Of a stretch of DNA of 6,714 nucleotides, positions 1-4,917 are shown piece by piece. Location: contig JASEIE010000220.1 of assembly GCA_030024065.1 (NCBI GenBank), forward strand, positions 1 through 6,714, in the 5' to 3' direction. The stretch's first letter is position 1. The number at the start of each line of letters is the position of its first letter. The translations under genes were made by a program, and so were the position numbers. The notes below the pieces were generated by a model, which saw only the letters and a program-made list of their open reading frames with translations, made no database searches and was not told the DNA's origin. The DNA comes from Thermodesulfobacteriota bacterium (GTDB lineage: Bacteria; Desulfobacterota; BSN033; UBA1163).

Positions 1-239
1 CTCAATCCTCTCCGGAAGAATTGGATCTCCATGGAGAGATCATCATCACACCAAAGGAGGCCGTTCGGGGAACCAGAAAGCTGATCGCCATCCCCCAGGG
101 ATTGAAGAAGAAGAATATGATCGTCACGATTCCGCCGGGAGTCCATGAAGGCACAGGGCTTCGCCTGAGGGGGCTGGGCCGTGTGGACCGTGAGGGCAAC
201 CGGGGAGATCTCTTCCTCGAAGTCCGGTTCCTGCAATAG
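1..239 (+). CDS. DnaJ/Hsp40-type co-chaperone, C-terminal end (partial)
   Basis: This is the last 78 codons of a gene that begins before the window. The open frame runs in from base 3 and stops at a TAG at 237-239. The visible part matches the second substrate-binding (C-terminal beta) domain of DnaJ/CbpA proteins: a GEIIITPKEAVRGT segment, then a basic IP turn, VTIPPGVHEGTGLRLRG, and a GDLFLEVRF strand just before the stop. In this family the domain binds unfolded clients and passes them to DnaK. The protein ends directly after the last strand, without the extra dimerisation tail of classical DnaJ, as in shorter CbpA-like or J-domain proteins. The J-domain lies outside the window, so J-domain function is inferred. 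A TTG at base 21 is an internal Leu codon, not a start. Confidence 0.72.
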   Translation, partial: QSSPEELDLHGEIIITPKEAVRGTRKLIAIPQGLKKKNMIVTIPPGVHEGTGLRLRGLGRVDREGNRGDLFLEVRFLQ

Positions 240-286
240 GATATTTCCCTTCCCCCTCTATCAATTTAAGTTCCCTGAAAGATGTA

Positions 287-315
287 TTGAAATTGTTCGC
301 GGAACTGGTTAATTT
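287..315 (+). promoter_or_regulatory. Possible sigma70-type promoter of the acyl-CoA synthetase locus
   Basis: A TTGAAA box at 287-292 and a TAATTT box at 310-315 are 17 bases apart, about 45 bases before the alpha-remnant start codon. The -10 match is poor. A short palindrome, GTTC-GCG-GAAC at 294-304, lies in the spacer and could be an operator. This is a pattern match only. Confidence 0.3.
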
Positions 316-360
316 ATAGCAGTTTTCTAGCTGGAGATTGAATTCACCAGGAGAATTTTA

Positions 361-868
361 ATGCTAAATAGAAATCCGGAGCTGTGCGGCCTCAACCCCT
401 TTTTCGATCCCCAGAGTATTGCGGTGATTGGATCATTAAAAGAAGGCTACTTTGGTGGTTATGTGGTGGTAAAGACCTTATTGAAGGCAGGATTTGCGGG
501 AGAAATTTATCCTGTCAATCCTTCCTACAGGGAAGTCCTGGGACAAAAGGTCTACGCCTCCATCAAAGAGATACCCGGGAAAATAGATTTGGCACTCATC
601 ATTATTGGTTGCCGGTCTGTTCCTGAAGTCTTTAGGGAGTGTGTTGAAAAAGGGACGAAGGCCGTCATTGTCGTATCGGATGGTTTTGCGGAAAGAGATG
701 AAGAAGGAATCAGGTTGCAAAAGGAGATCGTCGAGATTGCCCTTTGTCAATGAGACGGCCTATCAGCTTGAGGATCTGGGTTTTCCTGTATTCCAGGATC
801 TTGAAATGGCGATTAAAGCATTGGGGATTGCGAGCCAATACGCAACCAACAATAAGAAGGGGGAATAA
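361..868 (+). pseudogene. Acyl-CoA synthetase (ADP-forming) alpha subunit, internally deleted and frame-shifted
   Basis: An ATG at 361, preceded 7 bases upstream by AGGAG (349-353), opens a 130-codon frame ending at TGA 751-753. It encodes an apparently complete Rossmann-type CoA-binding domain: FFDPQSIAVIGS near residue 15, a G-rich turn GYFGGYVVVK, IYPVNPSY, a VYASIKEIP segment, and VVSDGFAERDEEG near residue 105. The family then continues with a flavodoxin-like ligase domain carrying the phosphorylated histidine, and subunits are usually about 460-480 residues. Here that part is missing. After EIVEIA (bases to about 738) the homology resumes in another frame (about 743-868) as NETAYQLEDLGFPVFQDLEMAIKAL, which resembles the extreme C-terminus of the subunit, with TAA at 866-868. 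I infer loss of roughly 300 codons plus a frame change. The first frame could still make a free CoA-binding protein, but it could not carry the phosphoryl relay. An assembly collapse is the main alternative. Confidence 0.72.
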
Positions 869-870
869 GG

Positions 871-1578
871 ATGGGGAATTTCCCGGCAATTGACAGATTG
901 AGGAAAGAGGGAATATCCATACTGACCGAATTTGAATCCAAAAGACTTCTCCGGCAGAGCGGGATACCTGTCGTAGAAACCAGGCTCGCCAGGACCCAGA
1001 AGGAAGCCGTCTTGTTAAGTCAGAAGGTGGGCTTTCCTGTGGCGCTAAAGATTGCTTCCCCTGATATCCTTCACAAGAGTGATTCGGGTGGAGTGAAGCT
1101 GGCGTTAAATCATGTGTCGGAAGTCAGGGCCGCCTTTAGAGAGGTCATGGATGACATCAAAAACCAGTACCCATGCGCTGTCATCGAAGGAGTATCAATA
1201 CAAAAGATGGCGAAACCAGGAATAGAAGTGATCGTGGGCGCCAGTAAAGATCCCCAATTCGGTCCGGTCATCATGTTCGGTCTGGGGGGTGTCTTTGTTG
1301 AAGTGTTAAAAGATGTCTCCTTCAGGATTATTCCGATCGGTCGAAAAGATGCACAAGAAATGATCGAAGAAATAAAGGGTTATCCATTGCTTCAGGGGTA
1401 TCGGGGCAAAAGACCGGCTGATATCCCCGCCTTAATAGAGATCCTTCTTAAGATATCCAGATTGATGGAGGAAAACCCGGAGATTAAAGAACTTGACCTC
1501 AACCCTGTCATCGCTCACGAAAAAGGAGCCCTCGCCGTTGATGCGAGGATCATTCTGGAAAGTGAGGGAGCTCTATAA
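871..1578 (+). CDS. Acyl-CoA synthetase (ADP-forming) beta subunit, ATP-grasp (AcdB-like)
   Basis: This 235-residue protein is full length for the separate ATP-grasp subunit of ADP-forming acetyl/acyl-CoA synthetase. In the family, this subunit pairs with the alpha subunit to convert acyl-CoA, ADP and phosphate to acid, ATP and CoA in the cytoplasm, conserving energy by substrate-level phosphorylation. Visible motifs are LTEFESKRLLRQSGIPV at the N-terminus, VALKIASPDILHKSDSGGV (residues 57-75), GVSIQKM, EVIVGASKDPQFGPVIMFGLGG (about 125-150), and ELDLNPV near the C-terminus. His68 in the HKSDSGG motif corresponds to the second active-site histidine described for Pyrococcus AcdB. The start follows AAGGGGGA (857-864) at good spacing and lies 2 bases after the alpha stop, so the two genes form one operon. 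Its partner here is broken, so it either uses another alpha subunit or is losing its role. The acyl substrate cannot be told. Confidence 0.88.
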   Translation: MGNFPAIDRLRKEGISILTEFESKRLLRQSGIPVVETRLARTQKEAVLLSQKVGFPVALKIASPDILHKSDSGGVKLALNHVSEVRAAFREVMDDIKNQYPCAVIEGVSIQKMAKPGIEVIVGASKDPQFGPVIMFGLGGVFVEVLKDVSFRIIPIGRKDAQEMIEEIKGYPLLQGYRGKRPADIPALIEILLKISRLMEENPEIKELDLNPVIAHEKGALAVDARIILESEGAL

Positions 1579-1579
1579 T

Positions 1580-1700
1580 GAGATTTCTGAAAAAGCATAG
1601 AAATCTCTGATTACACTGATTATGAAACGATTCCAACGATTAGAAATGCATTGAAAATAAATGATAATCTGTGCAATCATTTTTTGGAATCTGAGTAATC
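1580..1700. repeat. Degenerate inverted repeats between convergent genes
   Basis: The 151-base gap between the convergent synthetase and thioesterase genes is AT-rich and repeat-like. GAGATTTCT (1580-1588) and AGAAATCTC (1599-1607) form a 9-bp stem. The stretch around 1608-1625, read in reverse, resembles 1660-1678: both carry a form of ATAATC-GTG-AATCA. Variants of the short words AATCTGTG and GTAATC recur. This looks like the decayed remains of a dispersed intergenic repeat, not a gene. No coding frame is convincing. Confidence 0.45.
1659..1685 (+). terminator. Weak AT-rich terminator candidate after the synthetase operon
   Basis: AAATGAT (1659-1665) and ATCATTT (1676-1682) can pair around a 10-base loop, and the T run continues to 1685. 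The stem has little GC and the loop is large, so it would be a poor intrinsic terminator. It is the only stem plus T-tract downstream of the synthetase beta gene. Confidence 0.28.
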
Positions 1701-1729
1701 AAGAGAGCGCAAAGCCTTTTTAAAAGCTC

Positions 1730-2125
1730 TCATAATAATTTCCTGAATTCCTCTGAGATGGGAGCCCTTTTGCCTGTCTTTGAATCATAGAAGAAGATGA
1801 TCTGATATCCCTGGGCCACCAGCTGGCCGGTCGCTTTGTTGCTGAAACGGAGATCCAATTTGGCATACCCCTTCTCCACATGATGGTCCCCTACTACCAC
1901 ACGGATCTCGATTCGATCATTCAGATAGGCTGGAGTCATATACCGCACATAGGTCTCGCCCACCAGGAACCAGGGAGAGGGGGCTTCGCTCATATCGAGA
2001 TGATCGACCATCATCCGCTCTCTTGCCGTGCAGGCCCATTCGATATAACTCCCGTCGTAAGCAATCCCTGAAGTTGTCGCATCCCTCGGGGTCACGACAT
2101 GTTCATAAACATACTCAACGGGCAT
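1730..2125 (-). CDS. Hotdog-fold (4HBT/YbgC-like) acyl-CoA thioesterase family protein
   Basis: This 131-residue protein has the length and layout of single-domain 4-hydroxybenzoyl-CoA thioesterase/YbgC proteins, which hydrolyse acyl-CoA thioesters as cytosolic oligomers. Residues 11-33 align with the family's first motif: RDATTSGIAYDGSYIEW corresponds to the usual D-x-D-x-x-G-x-x-x-x-x-x-Y-x-x-W. The aspartate normally taken as catalytic (second D) is Thr17 here. A later segment, VGETYVRYMTPAYLNDRIEIRV, is the typical central strand and turn, followed by QGYQIIFFYDSKTGKRAPI. I place the start at the ATG at 2123-2125, because AAGGAGG (2133-2139) lies 8 bases before it; a GTG at 2132-2134 would sit inside that ribosome binding site. 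The gene converges on the synthetase operon and has a long structured leader. Substrate is unknown. Family assignment is good; activity is less certain. Confidence 0.8.
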   Translation of the reverse strand: MPVEYVYEHVVTPRDATTSGIAYDGSYIEWACTARERMMVDHLDMSEAPSPWFLVGETYVRYMTPAYLNDRIEIRVVVGDHHVEKGYAKLDLRFSNKATGQLVAQGYQIIFFYDSKTGKRAPISEEFRKLL

Positions 2126-2155
2126 CTTAAGCACCTCCTTTTATTTGTCATATAA

Positions 2156-2192
2156 ATAAAAATCCCCATTCTCTTTATAAAAAATGGGGATT
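2156..2192 (-). terminator. Terminator-like hairpin in the thioesterase leader
   Basis: Read on the minus strand, AATCCCCATT (2183-2192) and AATGGGGATT (2161-2170) form a perfect 10-bp stem with a 12-base loop, followed at once by a T-rich run (TTTATTTAT). There is no T tract on the plus strand, so it is oriented to stop minus-strand transcription. It lies about 20 bases before the thioesterase ribosome binding site, and no minus-strand gene ends upstream of it. An attenuator, or the 3' end of a small leader RNA, therefore fits better than a gene-end terminator. Confidence 0.62.
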
Positions 2193-2260
2193 CACTTCAT
2201 CTCAAGGCCATAGACCCACCCCACGGGCTAAAGGTTAAAGTCGGGAGGGCTTCAACATTG
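2156..2260 (-). ncRNA. Candidate cis-regulatory leader RNA of the thioesterase gene
   Basis: This is the predicted transcript from the TTGACA/TACATT promoter to the terminator-like hairpin, about 105 bases. Near its 5' end GTTGAAG (2250-2256) pairs with CTTTAAC (2234-2240), leaving a 9-base loop CCCTCCCGA. A G-rich run, GTGGGGTGGG (2215-2224), follows. It could pair with that loop as two 3-bp G-C blocks around a U-U mismatch (pseudoknot). Alternatively its TGGGG (2219-2223) could pair with CCCCA (2185-2189) in the 5' arm of the terminator and act as an antiterminator. These two pairings exclude each other, which is how riboswitches and attenuators work. I do not recognise a known riboswitch consensus. 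The pairings are seen in the sequence; regulation is inference. Confidence 0.4.
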
Positions 2261-2265
2261 GCACT

Positions 2266-2294
2266 AATGTATTAAAACAGAAACAGAATGTCAA
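2266..2294 (-). promoter_or_regulatory. Predicted sigma70-type promoter of the thioesterase leader
   Basis: On the minus strand a perfect TTGACA (2289-2294) is followed after exactly 17 bases by TACATT (2266-2271), a 4/6 match to the -10 consensus. Transcription would begin near 2259-2260, giving a leader of about 135 bases before the thioesterase start codon. It is among the best promoter matches in the window. Confidence 0.6.
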
Positions 2295-2313
2295 TAAAAA
2301 CTATTAATTTTCG

Positions 2314-2447
2314 GTAATCCCTCAGTTATGGGGCGACCGACTGTTACCGTAACCTGTAACTCAGCCCTTCAGGGCTGATGAATCAGGGCTAAAGCCCTGA
2401 GTTACATATTTGCCGTAAGGATTTAGCATTCGAAACTGAGGGATTAC
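2314..2447. repeat. Compound palindromic (MITE-like) element with 14-bp terminal inverted repeats
   Basis: GTAATCCCTCAGTT (2314-2327) and AACTGAGGGATTAC (2434-2447) are perfect 14-bp inverted repeats. Inside them a second pair, GTAAC (2356-2360) and GTTAC (2401-2405), encloses two tandem hairpins: TCAGCCCT/AGGGCTGA (2361-2378) and TCAGGGCT/AGCCCTGA (2383-2400), each with a 2-base loop. The element is non-coding and occupies most of the gap between divergent thioesterase and glnS genes. AATTTT occurs just outside both ends (2306-2311 and 2449-2454) and could be a target-site duplication, though the spacing to the ends differs by a base. It looks like a small non-autonomous mobile or REP-type repeat; no transposase is present. 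Confidence 0.7.
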
Positions 2448-2556
2448 AAATTTTGGATGACCCCAATTCCTTCTAAATCAGAAGAGGTTGAAAGAGGAAG
2501 TAGCTTATGGTAAGAAATTAGTGATATCCACCGCCTATAAAAAGGGAGCTAACAAG

Positions 2557-4251
2557 ATGACCCAAACAGATGTTTTTCCTCCAACCGATTTCATTCGGGA
2601 CATTATCGAAGAAGACCTTAGAACCAACAAACATAAGGGACGTGTGGCGACACGCTTTCCGCCTGAACCGAATGGGTATCTCCACATCGGACACGCCAAG
2701 TCGATCTGCCTCAACTTCGGCATCGCCGCACAATACAATGGCACCTATAATTTGCGAATGGATGATACGGATCCGAGTGGGGAATCTCTCGAATATGTGG
2801 AATCGATTATCAACGACGTCCGATGGCTGGGATTTGATTGGGAGGATCGCCTCTTCTATGCCTCCGACTACTTCGAGCAACTCTACCAATTTGCGGTTCA
2901 GTTGATTAAAAATGGGAAGGCTTATGTTTGCAGTTTGAGTGCGGATGAGATCAGGGAGTACCGAGGCACCTTGACCGAGCCGGGCAAAGAAAGCCCTTAT
3001 CGGAACCGTTCCATCGAAGAAAACCTGGACCTGTTTGCACGGATGCGGGCGGGTGAATTCGAGGATGGTGCCCATGTCCTTCGTGGAAAAATCGATATGG
3101 CCTCCTCAAACATCACTATGCGAGATCCAGTCTTCTACCGGATCAAGCGGGCATCCCACTACCGAACAGGTATGCAATGGTGCATTTATCCGATGTACGA
3201 CTTTGCCCACTGCCTTTCGGATTCCATCGAAAAAATCTCCCATTCGATCTGTACGCTGGAGTTTGAAAACAATCGTCCCCTTTATGACTGGATTCTCGAT
3301 CAGGTGGACGTGAATTGCCATCCTCAACAGATCGAATTCGCTCGTCTCAATCTCAGCTATACGATCCTCAGTAAGCGTAGACTAATCGAGTTGGTGCAGA
3401 AAGGATTTGTCACGGGCTGGGACGATCCCCGTATGCCAACCATCGCGGGGATGAGAAGGCGAGGCTACACACCGGAGGCAATCCGCAACTTTTGTGGGAA
3501 GATTGGGGTGGCCAAGAATGACAATCTCATTGACATCTCTCTTCTTGAGCATTGTGTCCGCGAAGATTTGAATGAACAGGCGCCACGTGTGATGGGAGTC
3601 TTGCGGCCCCTTCGCGTTGTCATTGATAACTATCCCGAAGGCCAGGTGGAAGAGTTTGAATGTCCCAATCATCCGCAGAATCCCGACATGGGATCGCGGA
3701 GAGTCCCCTTTTCCAGGGGCCTCTACATCGAACAGGATGACTTCCTCGAAAATCCGCCCAAAAAATACTACCGTCTTGGCCTGGGCCGTGAGGTGCGATT
3801 ACGATACTCTTACATTATAAAATGTGTGAGTATGGTTAAGGAGGAGCGAACCGGTGAAGTGGTTGAGGTGCACTGTACCTATGATCCCGAGAAACGAAAT
3901 GCCCCACCCCCAGACGGACGCAAGGTCGAGGGAGTCATCCACTGGGTATCGGCTGATCATTCGGTTCCTGCTGAGGTAAGATTGTATGATCGCCTCTTCC
4001 AAGTGGCCGATCCAACGGGCGAAGCGGATGATTTTACGAAACACCTGAATCCGAGATCGTTGGAAACCCTTACCTCATGCCGTGTGGAGTCCAGCCTGAC
4101 AGGTGCGGCGCCAGGAAGCAGATACCAGTTCGAAAGGCTTGGCTATTTCTCTGTCGATCCCAAAGATTCTTCTCCGGGGAAGCTTATGTTCAATCGGATC
4201 GCATCCCTTCGCGATTCCTGGGCCAAAGTCGCCAGCCAAAATAAGGTATAG
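2557..4251 (+). CDS. glnS: Glutaminyl-tRNA synthetase (GlnRS)
   Basis: This cytoplasmic class I synthetase charges tRNA-Gln with glutamine. It is 564 residues, close to the 554 of E. coli GlnRS, and similar to it throughout. The N-terminus [10 protein letters not shown] leads into the Rossmann fold with [21 protein letters not shown] is residues 43-46. [11 protein letters not shown] and [20 protein letters not shown] follow, then the GlnRS-specific [17 protein letters not shown] and [15 protein letters not shown]. The KMSKS loop is ILSKR at residues 270-274. The remainder holds the beta-barrel anticodon-binding domains, with EMGSR-like [10 protein letters not shown] and [11 protein letters not shown] chose the ATG at 2557 because GGGAG (2544-2548) precedes it by 8 bases and its alignment begins at the family N-terminus. 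An in-frame TTG at 2488 would add 23 unrelated residues. The ORF is intact. The cognate tRNA-Gln gene lies 470 bases downstream on the opposite strand. Confidence 0.97.
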   Translation: MTQTDVFPPTDFIRDIIEEDLRTNKHKGRVATRFPPEPNGYLHIGHAKSICLNFGIAAQYNGTYNLRMDDTDPSGESLEYVESIINDVRWLGFDWEDRLFYASDYFEQLYQFAVQLIKNGKAYVCSLSADEIREYRGTLTEPGKESPYRNRSIEENLDLFARMRAGEFEDGAHVLRGKIDMASSNITMRDPVFYRIKRASHYRTGMQWCIYPMYDFAHCLSDSIEKISHSICTLEFENNRPLYDWILDQVDVNCHPQQIEFARLNLSYTILSKRRLIELVQKGFVTGWDDPRMPTIAGMRRRGYTPEAIRNFCGKIGVAKNDNLIDISLLEHCVREDLNEQAPRVMGVLRPLRVVIDNYPEGQVEEFECPNHPQNPDMGSRRVPFSRGLYIEQDDFLENPPKKYYRLGLGREVRLRYSYIIKCVSMVKEERTGEVVEVHCTYDPEKRNAPPPDGRKVEGVIHWVSADHSVPAEVRLYDRLFQVADPTGEADDFTKHLNPRSLETLTSCRVESSLTGAAPGSRYQFERLGYFSVDPKDSSPGKLMFNRIASLRDSWAKVASQNKV

Positions 4252-4271
4252 ACGATCTGAAAATCCCTCCC

Positions 4272-4325
4272 CTCCTCCCTTTTCCAAAGGGAGGAGAAAC
4301 ATTACTCCCCCTTTTATAAAGGGGG
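4272..4325. repeat. Pair of perfect palindromes after glnS (dispersed CCTCCC/GGGGGATT-type repeat)
   Basis: CTCCTCCCTTT (4272-4282) and AAAGGGAGGAG (4286-4296) form an 11-bp stem with a 3-base loop. CCCCCTTT (4307-4314) and AAAGGGGG (4318-4325) form an 8-bp stem, and GGGGGATT is then repeated twice (4321-4338). Read in reverse, the stretch spells NPPQSPFIKGG, a hallmark of a repeat spread through many bacterial genomes and often mis-annotated as protein. It may also help end glnS transcription, although neither stem has a T tract. Confidence 0.68.
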
Positions 4326-4403
4326 ATTGAGGGGGATTATCGAAAGGGAGAGAAAATGGGGTCAGGCAACGGAAAGAGGGTATTTCCATCAACGCTACTG
4401 CTA

Positions 4404-4700
4404 TCAGGCTAATAATGTTTTTAAATCTTTCAGGATCTCCTGGACCGGAACAATTTCAATTTTGCCCTCATACATTCTCCGATTCCCCATGTAAACGAAA
4501 TACGCCTTTGCCATAGGATAATCCGCCAAGAATGATTTCAATCCCCTCAGCATGTTTGATGTTATTCTGGATGTTCTTTTTATTTCAAAAGAGAGCAACC
4601 CCTTGGGCCCATACAGGACAAAGTCCACTTCTCTACCGTCGGAAGTACGCCAGAAAAAAACCTTATACCCAAAATCCAAGGCATGATTAAGGGCAATGGG
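4404..4700 (-). pseudogene. 5'-truncated DUF4143/AAA-type ATPase remnant
   Basis: This frame carries only the C-terminal end of a P-loop ATPase of the AAA_14/DUF4143 group (usually about 380-450 residues). FGYKVFFWRTSDGREVDFVLYGPKGLLSFEIKRTSRI contains the family's YWR...EVDF...EIK pattern, which resembles a PD-(D/E)xK nuclease-like core, and the end has a typical EILKDLKTLL helix. Upstream in frame the homologous part is only about ten codons before a TAG at 4701-4703, so the Walker motifs and the whole ATPase domain are gone. A TTG at 4677-4679 could formally start a 91-residue product, but I see no good ribosome binding site. It ends 22 bases from the 3' end of tRNA-Gln. I regard it as a decayed accessory gene. 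Confidence 0.72.
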
Positions 4701-4721
4701 CTAAACCCGTTTTTAATTCTA

Positions 4722-4795
4722 TGGCTGGGGGATGAGGATTCGAACCTCAATTCACGGAGTCAGAGTCCGTTGTCCTACCATTGAACGATCCCCCA
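4722..4795 (-). tRNA. tRNA-Gln (anticodon CUG)
   Basis: Seventy-four bases fold as a complete tRNA. The acceptor stem is TGGGGGA with TCCCCCA, followed by discriminator G and an encoded CCA. The D-arm carries AATGGTAGGAC. The anticodon stem ACGGA/TCCGT closes loop CTCTGAC, with anticodon CTG at 4761-4763, and the T-arm is GAGGTTCGAATCCTC. It reads the CAG glutamine codon. Known GlnRS identity elements of E. coli tRNA-Gln are present: weak U1-A72, G2-C71, G3-C70, G10, U35, G36, A37 and G73. It has its own promoter between it and hisS. Confidence 0.97.
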
Positions 4796-4800
4796 TTTTT

Positions 4801-4866
4801 AGTTCGGAGTTCGCCTGCCTGCACGAAGCGTTTCGGCGAAGGCAGGGAGTGGGGAGTTCGGAGTTC
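4801..4866. repeat. Palindrome flanked by 12-bp direct repeats, in the tRNA-Gln leader
   Basis: AGTTCGGAGTTC occurs at 4801-4812 and again at 4855-4866. Between them CCTGCCT (4814-4820) pairs with AGGCAGG (4840-4846), and an inner CGAA/TTCG (4824-4827 with 4832-4835) extends the hairpin. The direct repeats look like either a duplicated target or a short tandem unit. The unit sits between the predicted tRNA-Gln promoter and the mature tRNA 5' end, so it would be part of the pre-tRNA leader. Confidence 0.65.
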
Positions 4867-4886
4867 AAAATCTTAACTCAAAAATG

Positions 4887-4915
4887 ATGATACCACTAAA
4901 AAGCGGATTGTTCAA
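4887..4915 (-). promoter_or_regulatory. Predicted sigma70-type promoter of tRNA-Gln
   Basis: On the minus strand TTGAAC (4910-4915) and TATCAT (4887-4892, 5/6 match) are separated by exactly 17 bases. The -35 box begins 2 bases after the hisS stop codon. Transcription would start near 4880, about 85 bases before the mature tRNA, so the tRNA gene need not depend on hisS read-through. Confidence 0.6.
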
Positions 4916-4917
4916 TC

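Noticed and set aside
167..231. Cysteine pairs in HisRS (protein residues 167-231 of hisS) as a novel metal site
   Set aside because: This cysteine-rich insertion is common in HisRS of Firmicutes and Desulfobacterota, so it is a clade feature, not a novelty. The coordinates given are residue numbers.
1580..1607. Hairpin directly after the synthetase beta gene as a terminator
   Set aside because: The 9-bp stem is not followed by a T tract.
2126..2134. GTG start at 2134 for the thioesterase
   Set aside because: It overlaps the AAGGAGG ribosome binding site; the ATG at 2125 is ideally spaced from it.
2488..2556. Extension of GlnRS to an in-frame TTG at 2488
   Set aside because: The added 23 residues have no GlnRS counterpart, and a good ribosome binding site (2544-2548) marks the ATG at 2557.
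2518..3075. 185-codon open frame on the minus strand within glnS
   Set aside because: It is antisense to clearly coding GlnRS sequence and matches no family I recognise.
4075..4392. 105-codon open frame on the minus strand after glnS
   Set aside because: It reads the reverse of the glnS 3' end and the repeat at 4272-4338, giving the familiar spurious SPFIKGG peptide.
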